Numbered from the stretch's first letter, positions 1 through 13,700 are shown. The stretch: DNA of 34,910 bases from Apostichopus californicus (GCA_020650975.1 JAIPMN010001384.1:4048-38957), one strand, 5' to 3'. The notes: generated from the sequence alone by a model not told the origin. Made by a program: numbers and translations.

Positions 1-841
1 GATCATGCTGGAAGATCTTGGGGGGGGGGGCTGTATGACTGCCAATTTAAAATTCTCAGGAGAATGAAGAGATCAGTCCTGCTATACAAAGTATCAGAAT
101 ATAAATCCTATTTATTTATGGGAATCCCACTGAAAAGGAAAGACATTGTTACTGAGAGCAAATTTTGCTTACTACTCCAAATTTGTAGAGTGTTTGCTAA
201 TAGGAGAGAAATAAAATCACTTTGTTTCAATTTCATGTCAAAGTCTGTGATCTTCAGCATGATAATTCGTGATTTTTGGAATTTGCTATCAAAGGGTTTG
301 GAACAGGAAAGACTAAACCAAAACTCAGGCCATCAGTGACATCATATTAGATGCTATGGATGGCTACCGTAGTAACAGTATGAGTACAAGTAGAATTCCC
401 GTTGTTACGGGCATGAGCACAAGTCGAGTTCCCCTTGTTATGAAGTATGAGTACAAGTAGAATTCCTGTTGTTATGAAGTATGAGTACTATTAGAATTCC
501 CGTTGTTACGGAGTATGAGTACTATTAGAGTTCCCCTTGTTACGAACTATGAGTACAATTAGAACTCCTGTTGTTAGTGGTGAGTCAATGAGTACAAGGC
601 TCTAATGGCAGGTGGAGTACCAGTACCTAATTTTGCACTAATATCTATACTTGATGCCAAACTGTCCAGAGTACCAGTACGAGTACAACACTGATGAAGA
701 TAAGTATGAGTACGTGTAGACAACCATGCTGACATATTAATATGAGTACCAACTAGGCAACTAAGCACACGTCTGATGTCTACAGAAGAGTTGCATAAGA
801 AATGAAAGTGTTACTTTAGATTTGATGAAAGGCCATTTTAC
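1..841 (-). other. ski intron 3, 5' part (runs off the window)
   Basis: Begins with the donor GTAAAA at 841. It holds a 34-bp tandem array (376-585) with degenerate GAGTAC remnants to about 760, and an 11-base G run at 20-30. The only acceptor-like site I saw (CCTTTTCAG near 130-138) would hit a stop after three codons in the required phase, so exon 4 is not in this piece. Confidence 0.8.
376..585. repeat. Six-copy 34-bp minisatellite
   Basis: The anchor TGAGTAC/TGAGCAC recurs at 381, 414, 448, 482, 516 and 550, spacings of 33, 34, 34, 34 and 34. Each unit reads roughly tatGAGTACaagtAGAATTCC followed by cgTTGTTAcgaag. Copies differ by 10-20%. Degenerate GAGTAC-containing pieces continue to about 760. 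Confidence 0.9.
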
Positions 842-936
842 CTGATATCATTTTTTCTCCCTTGATGGACGAGGATTCTTTCTTGGCAGCTTTGTGTGGC
901 GCCAGAGCAACATTAGGAGCAAACTGACTGTCATAG
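842..936 (-). CDS. ski: Ski co-repressor, coding exon 3 (APNVALAP motif exon)
   Basis: This 95-nt exon accepts phase 2 from exon 2 (GG|C, glycine), encodes 31 residues and ends in phase 1. The acceptor lies behind a long pyrimidine tract (CTCTCTCTTCATTTCAACAG), and the donor is CAG|GTAAAA at 842/841. The peptide begins YDSQFAPNVALAPHKAAKKE and becomes Ser/Lys-rich. APNVALAP is present in vertebrate SKI shortly after the (L/V)(I/V)RD end of the preceding exon, and SnoN has the related APNVSL. The join VRD-G-YDSQFAPNVALAP therefore matches the family order exactly. I know of no assigned biochemical function for this motif. The following exons, expected to encode a variable linker and the C-terminal coiled-coil oligomerisation region, are not in the window. 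Confidence 0.92.
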
Positions 937-3409
937 CTGTTGAAATGAAGAGAGAGAGTAAAGAAAATATAAATCAAATATGAGAAAAATATGAGATGAT
1001 TTGGCAACAAAACATTTTGACCTTCATACTGAAGTTTTGTAGTATATCTAACAGTGAGAGCATGGAGGGGGCGGGGGGTTGGGGTGTGGATGGAAGCGAA
1101 TGGGATAGGAAGGTGAAAACCAGGAGAGGCGAGGAAGGCAATACAGACAGAAGGGGATAAGTGTTTCAGTTTTTAATATTACAGTTCATAGATTTTATTA
1201 TCAATTTCCTAATTAATATATTCTATGCAAAAAATTCTACGCTTTTGGACATGCATATTAAAGAATAGATACCTTCAGTGTGAGAAATTACTTGCTACGC
1301 AGAGTTCATCTGAACTTTTATTTGTCAGCCATGACACTGGTTCTTTCCTGGAAGTGTTTATCAGTAAAATTTACCAACAAATGCTGGGCAAACTGGCATA
1401 TACAGTATGCAATAAATAATTTATCATCGCTACTAGATTTCTCAGTCGCAACCTTTTTCATCATTATACACTTAACTGTGCGCTACTGTACTACCAGCGC
1501 AACATACTAGAGTGACCTTTTTAATAGGGTGAGTTATCGCTCTTTTTTGCTTTAACAAATAGTCATATGTGGATTTGAACATGTGTACTTTACTGTAGTT
1601 CAGTCTATGAAATCCAACCAGCAAGTTATCCAAGCAATTTTAATATTGACAAATATCATATACAGTACACTGTACAATGCTTTATCAAGTACAAATTGGA
1701 AGCTGTAATATGACGGACCACATTGACTGACTTGGCATTTATAGATGCTTCAGAATTTATCTCTTTAAGCAGCTTTATACTTGCTCAAAAATTATTACTT
1801 GTTCTCAGAAGTGGGGGGGGGGGGAGGGGGGGGTGGAATGGAAAAGTGGTATACAACAGCCAGCAATATATTTTGCCATGCAAGATTTGTCAATTCATAA
1901 ACTCCTGGGCTTTAGGCAAGTACCAGCAAATAAGATTTCTAAATTTCAATTTCTCGGAACCCACACCCCCAACCCCCGTTGATTGGCAGTGAGCCCATCG
2001 CATGAACTGCCAGTACAGATGTCAACATCCTTGCTCTCAAATAATTATAAAGCAAGCAACATCTCTTTCTCTCTCCAATGGAGGAATGTCATGCAGGCTT
2101 CCAAAAACAAGTTCGACTGTTCGTTTTAATGACTTTTCGCAGGCACCAAATTGTGGCACAGCAACCTTTTCAGCTTACAAGCAGATGTCCTGATAATTCA
2201 TCAAACTTAAAGCAGCTGCTGCTGTAAATGTTTGTGTATTGATGTGAAATCTTTTGTTACACACAACAAACACCCACACACACACATACACACATACACA
2301 CACACGCACACACACATACACACACTACACACAAAAAAATTTGTTATTTGTCGTTTGCATTAATGTCATGACAAAAAAACTCCATCACTAATTAAGTGCA
2401 AGAGTGATTTGCACGTTTTTTCGAGAAAGGAAGGCCTGCATAACTTCGCAGAATTTGGCAGGTGACGACATTGTGCACATCACTTAACCAGAGTTGACTC
2501 TGACATTATAAAGTGGGACAGGGTTATGTTAAGTAGGACAATAAAGCAGCATCCAACTGCTTTAATGTGTTATGACACATCATCAGCCTAGATTGTTTAC
2601 TAAAGCAGGACAAGAGTTTACTAGCATACCGGAGACCATCAGTAAGTATACTGAGAGGTTTAGTGTACAATGGCAGAACTATACAGACTCTTGTCACAGA
2701 GAAGAGGGAGGGGGTTGACAAATGGGGAGATGGAATGTGTGGGGGGGGGGGGAGAGAAAGAGGGGAAGGAGAGGGTGAGGACTCAGAAGGTAAGTTTTCT
2801 AGATGGAAAAACCTAAATCTGACATGGTATGCAAAAATTGCAAATGTAGTTTTTTGAAATTGAAAGAAAAAAGCTGATTTCAAAGTGTACAAATATGTGA
2901 TGATATCAATTGGCAATATGTTATCAAACATCAAGGTCCACAAGATCAGATTACATCTTGTCGACTAATCTTAGAAGATATATACATATATCTTTCGCAA
3001 CATCTTCAAATGAAATTGTCCTTTTGGCATTCCATAATGTTAACTTACTCTGAAGCTGCATTGTGTGGGATGACTCTTTCCGGATTAACTAGCACAGGGG
3101 GTCCCATCCGTAGGAAAGTTGAAATACCGTGGCTGTGTATGAAAAAGGTATCATAATAATAATATTGGGTTTAAGGTTGTCATTTACCCTTTTTGCATAG
3201 GACGACAAATGGATGTAACAGGTCAAAGAGTAGCTGAACAAATTCTAATTCCCAGAAATAAAAAATTAATATATCAACCCTGTTCTCAACAGAGTGCCAT
3301 ATCTGGGCAACTTGAGATAGCAAAATACCCAAAATTGCTCACCTAATCCCAACCCCCCAGCCCTCCCTACACATATTCACACAAAACAGAAGAATCATTT
3401 TAAACCTAC
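937..3409 (-). other. ski intron 2 (2,473 bp)
   Basis: Bounded by donor GTAGGT (3409-3404) and acceptor CAACAG (942-937) on the minus strand. It contains a CA microsatellite (2270-2333), G runs of 11-12 bases at 1813-1824 and 2741-2752, a G-rich stretch near 1066-1090, and an imperfect inverted repeat TACAGT-AC-ACTGTA near 1663. A minus-strand open stretch at 2524-2943 is low-complexity (Pro/Ser from the G-rich tract) and is not considered coding. Confidence 0.85.
2270..2333. repeat. CA dinucleotide microsatellite
   Basis: About 60 bases of interrupted (CA)n with scattered T and G interruptions, within intron 2. Confidence 0.9.
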
Positions 3410-3606
3410 CCATCCCTGACCAGTACTGTTCCATGTTCTGGTAGCATCTTGCCCTCCTTTGCAAGCATTGCTGGGGACCAGGGCCTAAATGCTGATGGCC
3501 TCTGCATGGGGAACCCTGGCCAGCCAGGAGCAAAATAGGCTTCCTTTCCTTCCCCTACTGCTGATTCCATCTTGCACTTCTTTGGGTTGCCATTTTCATC
3601 AAAGTT
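3410..3606 (-). CDS. ski: Ski co-repressor, coding exon 2 (FRPWSP motif exon)
   Basis: This 197-nt exon encodes 65 residues plus two bases and continues exon 1 in phase 0. The acceptor (TTTGACAG at 3607-3614) follows a pyrimidine-rich stretch, with a branch-point-like CTGAT about 30 nt upstream. The donor is TGG|GTAGGT, leaving phase 2. The peptide starts NFDENGNPKKCK, contains SAFRPWSPAM and ends VLVRD. SAFRPWSP and a terminal L-I/V-RD are conserved in vertebrate SKI in the linker between the SAND-like domain and the C-terminal coiled coil; SnoN keeps only a weaker version. No fold is known for this linker. A second possible donor 5 nt further on would include an in-frame TAG and is excluded. 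The exon lies 29.5 kb from exon 1 on the same strand. Its identity rests on the motif plus agreement of strand, order, splice sites and phase. Confidence 0.91.
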
Positions 3607-6600
3607 CTGTCAAAGGTAAACAGAAAAGTGAAAAGATCAGTCAATATGGAGCAGAATTTTTATAAAGATTTTACAAAGTAATTAAAACAGAGCATTTTGT
3701 TAAGTTCAATCAAGACCAGAAAATACAATAAATAAGGTTTCTAAAAGCAAAGCTTAAAAGTTGATGTTATACATTCACTTGAATAACAACAGTCTGGGGT
3801 TAGGGAAGTGGTGGAGGGGGAGGGGGAGGATGAAAGGATGTAGGGAGGAGGGGGTTGCAATCAATGACATTACTTTAATATGTTGAATGATTAATTTTCA
3901 TTGATATGCAATCTAGGTTGAGCAATGAGGTTAACAAGTGGCACCATCAGTAAAACAGTGTGTGGATTAAGACTATAACATAAGCTCTAGTACTTCATTG
4001 TGATAACTGCTCAGAGTCTAAACACATTTGTCATGAAATCTGGTAGCTAATGTGAACTTTACAATCGAAATTAACCATTGCATAACAGCAGATACCCATG
4101 CAACATACTAAGGTTTTTTTTTTCTCTCTCTCCATATTGTTCTATTTAGTCCCTACTGTCCTTCTCTCCAAGGATGAACCAATGCTAATGGAGACCTTTT
4201 GGAGCCTTCCAACCCCCCCCCCCCCTGGCCTTATACAATACGTCTACATTGAATCCCTTACACAAAAGACAATAACCTTCAACCAAACACTGCTTAACTG
4301 TAGGTACACCCAGTACAAATTATCCCTAGACTTTTTTTTATTTCTTTTCAAATCATCCTCTCTCTCCTTTAAAAGGATCCTTCCTTCCTTTCTAAGACAC
4401 ACAAACTGTCTTCCTATTTGGCCTTCAACCAGCCCAGTTTGAACCTACTTACACGATCTATACTGTAGGTATATATATATGTATAGGACTTGTGCATGCA
4501 CAGAGACATATGGTGAACTACAACACATAATGTCAACAAACAGCCGCTTAGCATGCTTGTTTATAGCTAGTCTAAAAAGGTTGGAATACAGCCAAGGCCA
4601 CAACTGCAAAGTTTAATAGCAGCAACTGGTTGGTAATAAACATAAAGGCCAATTCTTACACAACTTGGCTGTCACAGTTGTTAACTTACTCCCTCTACTT
4701 AGATAACCTCTCCCTATATATGTTACATGTACAGTAGAAGTATTTCCCATATATAATGCAAAGCCTTTGTCAGTGTAAGCTTCTAACTTTAAACAGCCCA
4801 AAACCAACAACAACAACTACACAGCCTACTGATCAGATTTTATCACTGAATATATATTTATAAAACGTTATTGATTAAAGCTTACACCAATTGATCGAAG
4901 TGGTCAGTTGTGTTCTGCAAAGTTACATCTAAACAGGTCAACAATCTTTTGTATCTTTTTTTTTTGATACTTCTGTATCTTTTCTAACTTTACTTCATTA
5001 TCATCACATTTTGAGCAAAAAAAAAAATCATTTTATGTAGATCATGAGAATCTCACCTCCAAAGTTATCATTATTTATAATCTAATTTTTAAGTCATGGT
5101 TCATGAATGAAGGAAGTTCCACTAAATTAGAGGCCAAAACCTGTGGATCTTTTGTTTTCTTATATGGACGGAGTAAATTGTAGCCAACTTGAGATCACAC
5201 ACTATTTGTAGCTGTTATTATTAGGGTTAATCCAATCAAAAGGGATTCCCAATCTGTGATTCATGCATTTTAACAAAATTGGAAGACTTGAGGAACATAA
5301 CTGTAATTCAAAACTTGTTTACACATGTGGTTGTGAAAATCTTTCAAAGGTAGCTATATCCTGGTCGGTTGTTATAACATGGTCAGCTAATATGACTTGA
5401 ATGATATGTTGTTAATGCTTTTAAATGCCGAGTTACAACGACCCTACCAAGGCTACCATCAAAATACTTAAAAAAGTCAAATTACAAACACAAACATTCC
5501 AACTCGAACGAACATCTTTGTACGATCATCAGAGCACTTTCCACACACTCACTCACTGAGACACGTTTTAAATATATGTAACAATGAATATGCCTCACTG
5601 TTTCAGAATAAATTTACAAGGTCTTTAAACAATTTTTTTCCCAGCTAGTTTTAACCATGCTTAAATTCAATATATGCTGAATATAATTTTCAATTCTTTT
5701 CCCAGCTAGTTTAACCTTGCTTAAATTCAAAGTATGCTGAAAATAATTTTCAAAGACAAATAACGTTTATTTGTACCTCGCAAAATCAATGAAAATTGTC
5801 TGCTTGTCTCAATTCTTCAACTAAGCATTGTTAAGAAAGAAACTAAACAAAAAAGAATGTAAAAATATACAGCACTCTGAACTAAACGTATGGTAGGTGG
5901 AAAAGGCATCATCGTCCAGTCAACATTCTAATTTCTAACAGCTTCTTCCTCCGCCTGGCAAACAAGCCGTTCTTTCCCAACAGCCAGCCATTGTGTTGTG
6001 ACATTGATCCTGTGCGCTTTTTTTTTTGTTCACCAGACAAACATTGGGTGAGTCTCCGTTGTTATTGATTGATTGTCTAAATGGGGCAATAGTTTCCACA
6101 GACCAGCTTTTAATTATGGCAAGTAGTTTATATCAAGGAATCAAATATCTTCCTTTATTGGCACTTAGAGACAGACTGTCTCCTTGGAGGCCAATTTCTT
6201 CTTAAATTTTTAACTTTTTTATTGTTTTTTCTTTCTTGTCCGGGTTTTTTCATGAAGGGAGGAAGTCGGGGGGGGGGGGGGAACCATGATAAATATAGAC
6301 TCTTAATGTGGATGACTTTAAAATGAAGGTTTCCATAAAATGTAAGCGGACATAATCAGGAACTGGAAAGGTGGAAACGAAGGTCAAATGAGATATAGGA
6401 AACCAAACAAACTTTGACCTAGTGATCATCTTCATCATCACCAAGACTGAAAAAATGTACAAAATTGTCACTCTTTCAATAAAGAGAGAAGCTTTGTTGG
6501 AAACAATGACAAGGGGAAGCCTTTAATTTATTTGCAATTAATTTTGATAGTTAAATGGTATTATAAAGTTTGCAAGTCTTTAAACATTTATAGCATACAT

Positions 6601-9600
6601 GTGCTGCTCATCTACTGTTGTTTACTTTCAAATTGTGAACTAGAAGGAAAGAAATGGACAGCTTTAAAGTACAGTGTTATCCATTTTGAGACAGTATTTT
6701 AAAATAAATGATATAAATAAATGATAAAATAAATTATAAAATAGCAAGACCATAGACACTGGAAGATGTTGTGGTTGTGGTGGTGATGGTGGAGGGGGTA
6801 ATAAGATCTTAAAAGCGATATGAAAAGCTTTGAAATGGGCAGAAATTGGAAAACACTGTCCTCTTGTTTAGTTTTTATCTTTGAGTGGCATGTTTGATGG
6901 ATGACCGACTTTAACAAATGTCATCTTTGCTAAGACCTAAAAATTCCCCAACAATAGTCTATTACTTCACAGAACCTCCTGCTTGGTTGGGTCAATATAA
7001 CCAGGATTTACCCTGAAAAAGGAGAAAGAGCTTAACAGAGTGGTCAATCCAATTACTCGGTCTGGGCAATATAATGAAAAGTGGCAGACGTTGGCTTAGG
7101 CTACTGATGGAACATGTGAACGAATCCAAACAAATAATACTGATGGAGAAGAAAAGATGGATGGCTATTTCCATCCTTGGTACCACCAAGGTTGGATGGA
7201 GTGCAGTCAAGTCAAAATGGAAACGGAGGCCACTCTTACTGAACATTGGGTTATGCTTCAACTCTTACCCTTAAAATCCCATTTTTTAAATTTTTTATAT
7301 TCTTCTTCAAGTTTTGAGATTACATTTAAATTACAAATACTTAATGACTTTAAAACCAACTCCACAATGACTTGTACAATTCACCAAAGGGAAGAGACAT
7401 TTTTTAATGGCACTATAATTTTTACATTTCAACCCAGAGGGATATGAAAATGACTAATGTTGAGTAGATCAATATCCATGACAGAATTTTAACAGATGGG
7501 GGAAGTCTGTAGAGAATTCCTCTGACTACTGAGATTGGACCAGGAAATTTATATTGTAGAGTTCCATTACAGTACATGTAAGTTCATGGGAAGTGACTAA
7601 TATCAGAGGAGGTCAAGAGGAAACAAAAGAATTCAATGTTCAACTAAGCCAGCGAGCCAGCACACCCCCCCCCCATTCCCCTACCAAACTGAAGACTGAA
7701 AATATGTCTGTGGTCATGGATCTCTAGTGCTAACTCCTTCTAGAAAAATTTCAAGAATGTTTCACAGGTTTAAATATTCTTGTGGATGATGTGAAAAATG
7801 GTTAAAAATGAAGGTACATTTGTTCATGCTTACACCCTTTTTTAACTAAACTTAGCTGTTTCTTGATTCTTGACACATTCTTGATCTGTGACAAGCTTCT
7901 TCTCAAACCGGAATCTAATTCCAAGAACTGACAAAGTTGACTGACTTAAACAGTTAAAAGCCAACACCTCAAATATGCGAATGCATTATTACACTGTGTG
8001 ATTGAAAAAGAGGCAGGAGGGAGAGGGAATTCAGAGCTTTCTGGTCAAAGTTTTTTTGAAGACCTCAGGATTTCTTTAAAAGAGCTTGCTTGCCAGACAA
8101 GTAAATTGTTAACCAAACTCTCCATCCTCCATGGAGGAGGACAAAAGGAGATGGACTGACCAGTCAAAGGACTATTCAACAGGGTCAGTCAACCATGGTC
8201 AAACTTGCTGGAAGAACTTCTTGGAAGGAGAGAATGATTTATTTTTTCTTCACAAGAAAAGAAGAAAACAAGTTGCCCCATTTCAGGGACTCATCACAGG
8301 ATTAGAGTTAACAATAACTAAATTGGACACTTTTTCCTTTCTTTCTTTCTTCTTTCCACTGTAGGGGTATCAAAAGTATAAAGCAATGGTTGTGTACAGT
8401 TACTTTAATCTATCATTAAACACAGGATGGGGTGTGCTTTAGATTACAATAAGATTTTCAAAGCAGACAGATCAAATCCCACAGAGAGACTTAATAATCT
8501 TCACTGCAATCATTCAATTCTGTTGCCTACAAACCATCATCTCTTCCTCCAATGATGTAGCGTACATGTATTCTGTATGGGAAGCAACAGTGCTGCTGAA
8601 GCAACAATACTGTGCTTGCGAGTGTATCAAGAACTGTGGAGCTGTGAAACACCGCAATCAAAGTAAACATTAGGTTTGATTAAAGGTCGTTAGTTATGGC
8701 CCATAATATGCTAGAAAGTCAACCTGAATGGTCACTCCTGCTCCAACATCAACCAACAAAGCATAAATATGCATTTTCACTGCAACCTTCGTAATAGTTT
8801 CTGTCATTGCAGGGATTAGGGCTAAGTGTTCATAGTTTTGTGAAGTAGCTTCCAAGGCTCTGTCTGTACTATTTCTCATGTATACAGACAACCATGGTAC
8901 CCGTGAACATAAACTGTCGATATATTGTTGCACAGCTGCAGCAAATTTTGCCATATTGCAGAACACTTTGCTTTCCAATGCCAGATAAATTATGCCCTGC
9001 ACTGAGACTAACTAGATATGGTAAGCATATGAGTATAAGTATAGACTCACAATAATTCTGGCTGATAACACCAGGTTCCAATAAGTTATGTACCGGAGGA
9101 GGCGGGCAATAGAAAGAAACATTGCTTGAATACTTTCTAACATATGTACCAAACACACAAAAACCATAACCAATACAATGGATAGTCTCCAATAATTACT
9201 CATTTCTTTCTTGTAGTCCTAAAAAAGCACTTAAACCAATAAGGATGAAATATATTTCTAGATTCTGAACTATTAAATTATATGTTGTGAAACTATATTA
9301 AAACCAAAAATTATATAGAAGAAAGGGTGACCAGTACCATATGTTTACTAAATTCTACTTGTTCCATAACAAAATCCTATGGGGGAAGAAGTTTAAAACA
9401 TGCCTCTGTCTCTCTGTTCTAAATATAGATCAAGATATCAATAGGTTTATATAATCATCCAACCACTTTGCCCAGAAACTCAAATACCAGAAGCATCATG
9501 GGTGATTTGAAATCACATGCAAGCTCACTCATTGGGTTTCTACATAACCCTCACCTGGCCTATAAAAAGCAATATAAAGTAACCTTGCCAAGGATGTTAC

Positions 9601-10700
9601 TAGGCAACCAAGGTCAGTGAAGTTTTTGACCTTCCCCAGCTAGATAGCAGCTTCCACTGTTGACATTTTCATGTGTGCAGTTGTATGTCACAGATGACGG
9701 AGAGATAGTATAGGTAGACATATGTATGGCAAATGCATTAAGTCCCCACAGCATGCATTATAGCTAGAGAGATCTGCAACTTGTCAAATCCCAAGAAGTT
9801 GGAACACATCCACATTCCACCATAGAATTTCTACATAGAATGTCTTTCCTAAACCCTTCAAACCCTAGAAAAACCAAAAGCCAATTATGGAAGGCAATTC
9901 TTGTTTTCCTATTTTTTTTTTATTATTATTATTATTATGAAACAGGTATTCTAAAGCCTGTGCTTACACCCCACGAATAGCTAGCTAACTGTGGTGGTAT
10001 CCAGGGATGTCCTGGATCACATCCAAAAGATGGCTTGTTCACTACTGTAGCAGTTGTTGCCAGGGACAAGATATCCAGTAGAATAGCTTTGTCACCTTCC
10101 TGATATGCCCTTAACAAACAACTACTACAACAACAAAGGGTTTTAGCAGGGAAGAAGCTGCAAAACTGATGTGGCATAAAGGAGAATCTAGAAAATTAGC
10201 TTCATATTCAAGCTAATTATGACAAAATGATGATAATGATGATGATATAGGATACTGCAATCTGTTGAAGGAGATATGGACAGCGAATGACAGAAAGATA
10301 TAGTTGTTTATTAGTGCTAGGAAAAGTGATTTTTTACTACCGTAAAATGTAATTTCTAATTTTCTCACAAACAAGATCCACATTTTAACAACAGAAAATT
10401 TTTTTTTTCTTTCGATTGCGACAGCTTTTCTCCATTAAACCCAACTGGTCAGAGTGCATTTGGAATAAGAAACATTGAATCTGCTTCAGAAGTTTGTTTC
10501 CCGAAATTCATCAGCAAACACTTATTGAGACTTAAAGGACATTATAACAATTGACAGTGAATACATTTCAAAATACTGATATGGAATAGATCGGTGTAAC
10601 TGACTGGTTAGTATGCGAGTAAGGGTGCAACAGTTGTCATGAAAGATGTAACTGAATAAGTGAACTTAATTTCCACAGAGTCATTACCACTCCTCCTCCC
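3607..10700 (-). other. ski intron 1, 3'-most segment up to the assembly gap
   Basis: Non-coding as far as I can see. It contains the acceptor of exon 2 with a pyrimidine tract (3607-3640), G-rich blocks (3800-3855), a C13 run (4213-4225), a tandem duplication (5638-5755), a G14 run (6268-6281), a GTG-rich stretch (6767-6790), a C10 run (7665-7674) and a TTA/GAT-rich microsatellite area (9920-9940, 10225-10245). A minus-strand open stretch at 9935-10177 is not recognisable as a protein. Confidence 0.7.
5638..5755. repeat. Two-copy tandem duplication (about 61 bp)
   Basis: The block CCCAGCTAGTTT...TGCTTAAATTCAA...TATGCTGAA.ATAATTTTCAA occurs twice, starting near 5638 and 5699, with a few substitutions and a one-base length difference. 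Confidence 0.85.
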
Positions 10701-10737
10701 NNNNNNNNNNNNNNNNNNNNNNNNNNNNNNNNNNNNN
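10701..10737. other. Assembly gap (37 N)
   Basis: A run of 37 N bases, flanked on the left by CTCCTCCTCCC and on the right by CCTCTTAG, suggests a collapsed pyrimidine-rich simple repeat. Its true length is unknown. Confidence 0.99.
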
Positions 10738-13700
10738 CCTCTTAGATGAAGCCAGTCACAAAAGAAAATTAGTTAAGAATCTGCACTAGCAAACCACACT
10801 GAACTGAAAGGAAGCAAATTTATATTCAATAAATTTATGAGTTATGTACAATTGGTACAACCATAAAACTTGAGAATAAAACTCAATTACAGTATTTCAG
10901 ACTGTTTTCTTGCAAACATTCGGTTAAATTATAAATACAAATATATATAAAAAAACACTTGACTGTAAAATAGAAAACAACAACAAGGGAACGAGCAAGA
11001 AACTTTCCCATTAACAATCCGAAGGCTACACCAACCTCTTAGCTTGGCGACGATCTGTCTGGTTCTATCTGCCTTGCATGCTTAATCAGATGCAACAAGG
11101 TTGAAAGATGTTGTTAACATTATCAAGGTTTTGAAGAACGGTACCAGATGTCAAGCCAAGTTACCACCGCTTAAAGTGCAGTGTTTTTTAATTGATTTTG
11201 GGTAAACTCTCTCGACACTATTCACTATTCAACGTGTCTGATCGGTAAACTAAATATTCCACCACAAAATCAGTTCGTCGCGGCCTAAGCTTGGACTAGT
11301 CAAGTTTTCACCTTAACACAGTTGGAAGACTTAGGAGATGCATGTTGTTGGACATGTTGAATGCGTCTTACATGGTAAAAAAATGAAATGAAATCGTTGA
11401 TAAGTCAATATTTTAAGCACAAAACAAAAACAAAACATGAGTTTTTGAGAAAATGGCCAGAAACTGACAACTATGGACATTCAACAGCTGATTCAAAGTA
11501 AACTAAGTAGCTTAAAGAGGGTGGTTGTTGTGTGAGAATATTTCCCTACCCTGTTGGCTTTTTTCTTCCTTATTTTATTTTCTTCACCCTCAATCAACTT
11601 GCCAATCAAATTGTGAATTGTTGCAAGAAATGTTATATAAAACAACACTGTTTAAACTTTCTTTGGATTTCAGATGTAACAAGAAGATCATAGCAGAGTT
11701 CAAACTGTAGGTCAGGGTTTTGTACAGTAGTCATGGAAATACCCTTTTATTGGTATAAAGGAATAAAATATGATGTTGATAGAAGCATTCTTGGTTCTCC
11801 TGCTGTGTTTCATCTGGGTTAAAGGCAACAATTATCCAGTCCCCACCAGCAGTAGCAGCTGACATGATGACAGCCCCTATACGGCATCTGACATTTTTCG
11901 TCAAGAATACAAAACCATCCATAATTTGTCAACCCATCAAAAAAGATAACTTGATCTGTTATTTCCGTTCCCTCACATCACACAACAATTTTGTGGTGTA
12001 CTGATGGCAAAAACATGCACAAAACACAAGAGCTGTTTCCTGAAAAGAGGGGGGGTGGTGGGGGGTGAAGTGCTGCAAAGACTGGTGACCGATTATACCA
12101 TGCCATTGCCAACGATAAGTGCGTTTGCAGCTACCTGTATTGATAATAAAGGATGAAGGGGTCAAATGCCTTAAGCCAGGTCACGTCTAATAACTTTAAC
12201 AATGTATGCCAAAGGACTTGTGTACTTTCACGCATATTAACCCTTCCTTATCTAAACAGAGCTTTGCAACATTAAGAAATCATCGCCAGGCATTATTTTT
12301 ATCTGGTAATGTTATCACAACATCACAACATGTTAAAAAAGTTGTCGTGGCAACGATTCCGAGTAAGGAAGAGGCAATTATACCTGCTAAAACCATCATC
12401 TTTCTTCCTCTTTTTTTTCTGTTGTTGTGTTATTTCAACAAGAAAATGTGTTAAATTATTTTGTTATTTTAACCTGTGAGGCATTCAAAACTTTGAAATG
12501 TCTGTCAAGTCTGCTGTTACAGTAAAGTTTGTTTTGTAAGACAAAAGAAAAGAAAAGGTCTGTGAATGAATTAAAAAATTATTGGCATGGAAGGTATGAA
12601 GTGGTTCATGTAAACAAATCCAACAGGTGATATTCTTTATGCTAATACCCTGGCAATGTGACCACTTTACAGGTCCTCAGTATTGCCCAAACAATGCTAG
12701 AAAGTCACATAATGGGAACCCATGCTCAAATTTGTAATATAAGCATTTTACTGTCGCTATAAAAGTAATTTTTCCCATACTGAGACACATATTTTAATAT
12801 ATCTATTTATAGTAATCCTAGATGGCTGAGAATAATTTGGGAGTTCCAGAGTGCTTCCAGGAAATTACTTCAGAAAACTTAATATCTGTTAGTGTGCTCA
12901 TTGGTAACATTTGGTTCCAATAATGATGACTTTGAGCACACCGCATCACAAGAGTGCAGCTGCGCATAGCCAGGACAACGTGTAATTTCTCGAAAAAGCT
13001 TCAAATTTTTAGGAAACTGTTTACCCCACCTCCACCTCATTTGCTGACAAGATGCCCTTAGACAAAAGTTGAAGGTAACTTCCATCTATTTATTAGAACC
13101 TATCTTCTGAAAAAGTTTTGAAAAGTCACAAAGCAAAGGAACAGACTTCCTAGACAAGGGTTGACCCTCAGACTGAAAGAAAACATCCACCTGTAAGGTC
13201 AGTTTGTCTGCCCAATGGCTGACCCTATTGAACTGAATAACAACAAAATAGGCAGCTCAAAATTTTATACCAGCAATCAAAAGGATCAGAATGTTTTTGA
13301 ATTATCAATGCATGTGGAAGGCAGCATAATGTTGTAAAGAGGGACAGGCAGCACGGGAGTTTGTAAACATTTAATTCTACCAATATTTCACATCCATTTC
13401 AATCCTCAACATGATATATGATACAACCTTTGCAATTTTCCAGCAGCCTATAAGTACCACTTCTACAGAAAGGTGACAGACTTATGTATAATTATACACT
13501 AGTCAGCTTTCGCACAACCAGTACATGTACAAACTCCTTGTTGAGAGGGGCACAAACCTAACAAAATTTTACATCTTTTGCTTGACTTCCTCCAGGGCAT
13601 GCTGATAACAGGTTAGACTTCAAAACTATGTAAAACCATGATGAATCATGCAAACAGAAAATTCCAGGTGTTTTATTTCAGAAAGGTAGGTTGGGATGGA

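Noticed and set aside
108..140. Possible exon 4 acceptor (CCTTTTCAG) in intron 3
   Set aside because: In the required phase 1 the frame reads only three codons before TAA.
2524..2943. Minus-strand ORF of 139 codons in intron 2
   Set aside because: Proline/serine stretch comes from a poly(G)-rich tract; no family similarity, and it sits within a well-bounded intron.
9935..10177. Minus-strand ORF of 80 codons that looks somewhat protein-like
   Set aside because: I recognise no domain, no matching splice sites, and exon 1 to exon 2 join completely without it; it could be a transposon fragment, but that is unsupported.
11731..12165. Pair of minus-strand ORFs (63 and 68 codons) near a CpG-denser stretch
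   Set aside because: No family motif, no in-phase splice structure; length is within chance expectation.
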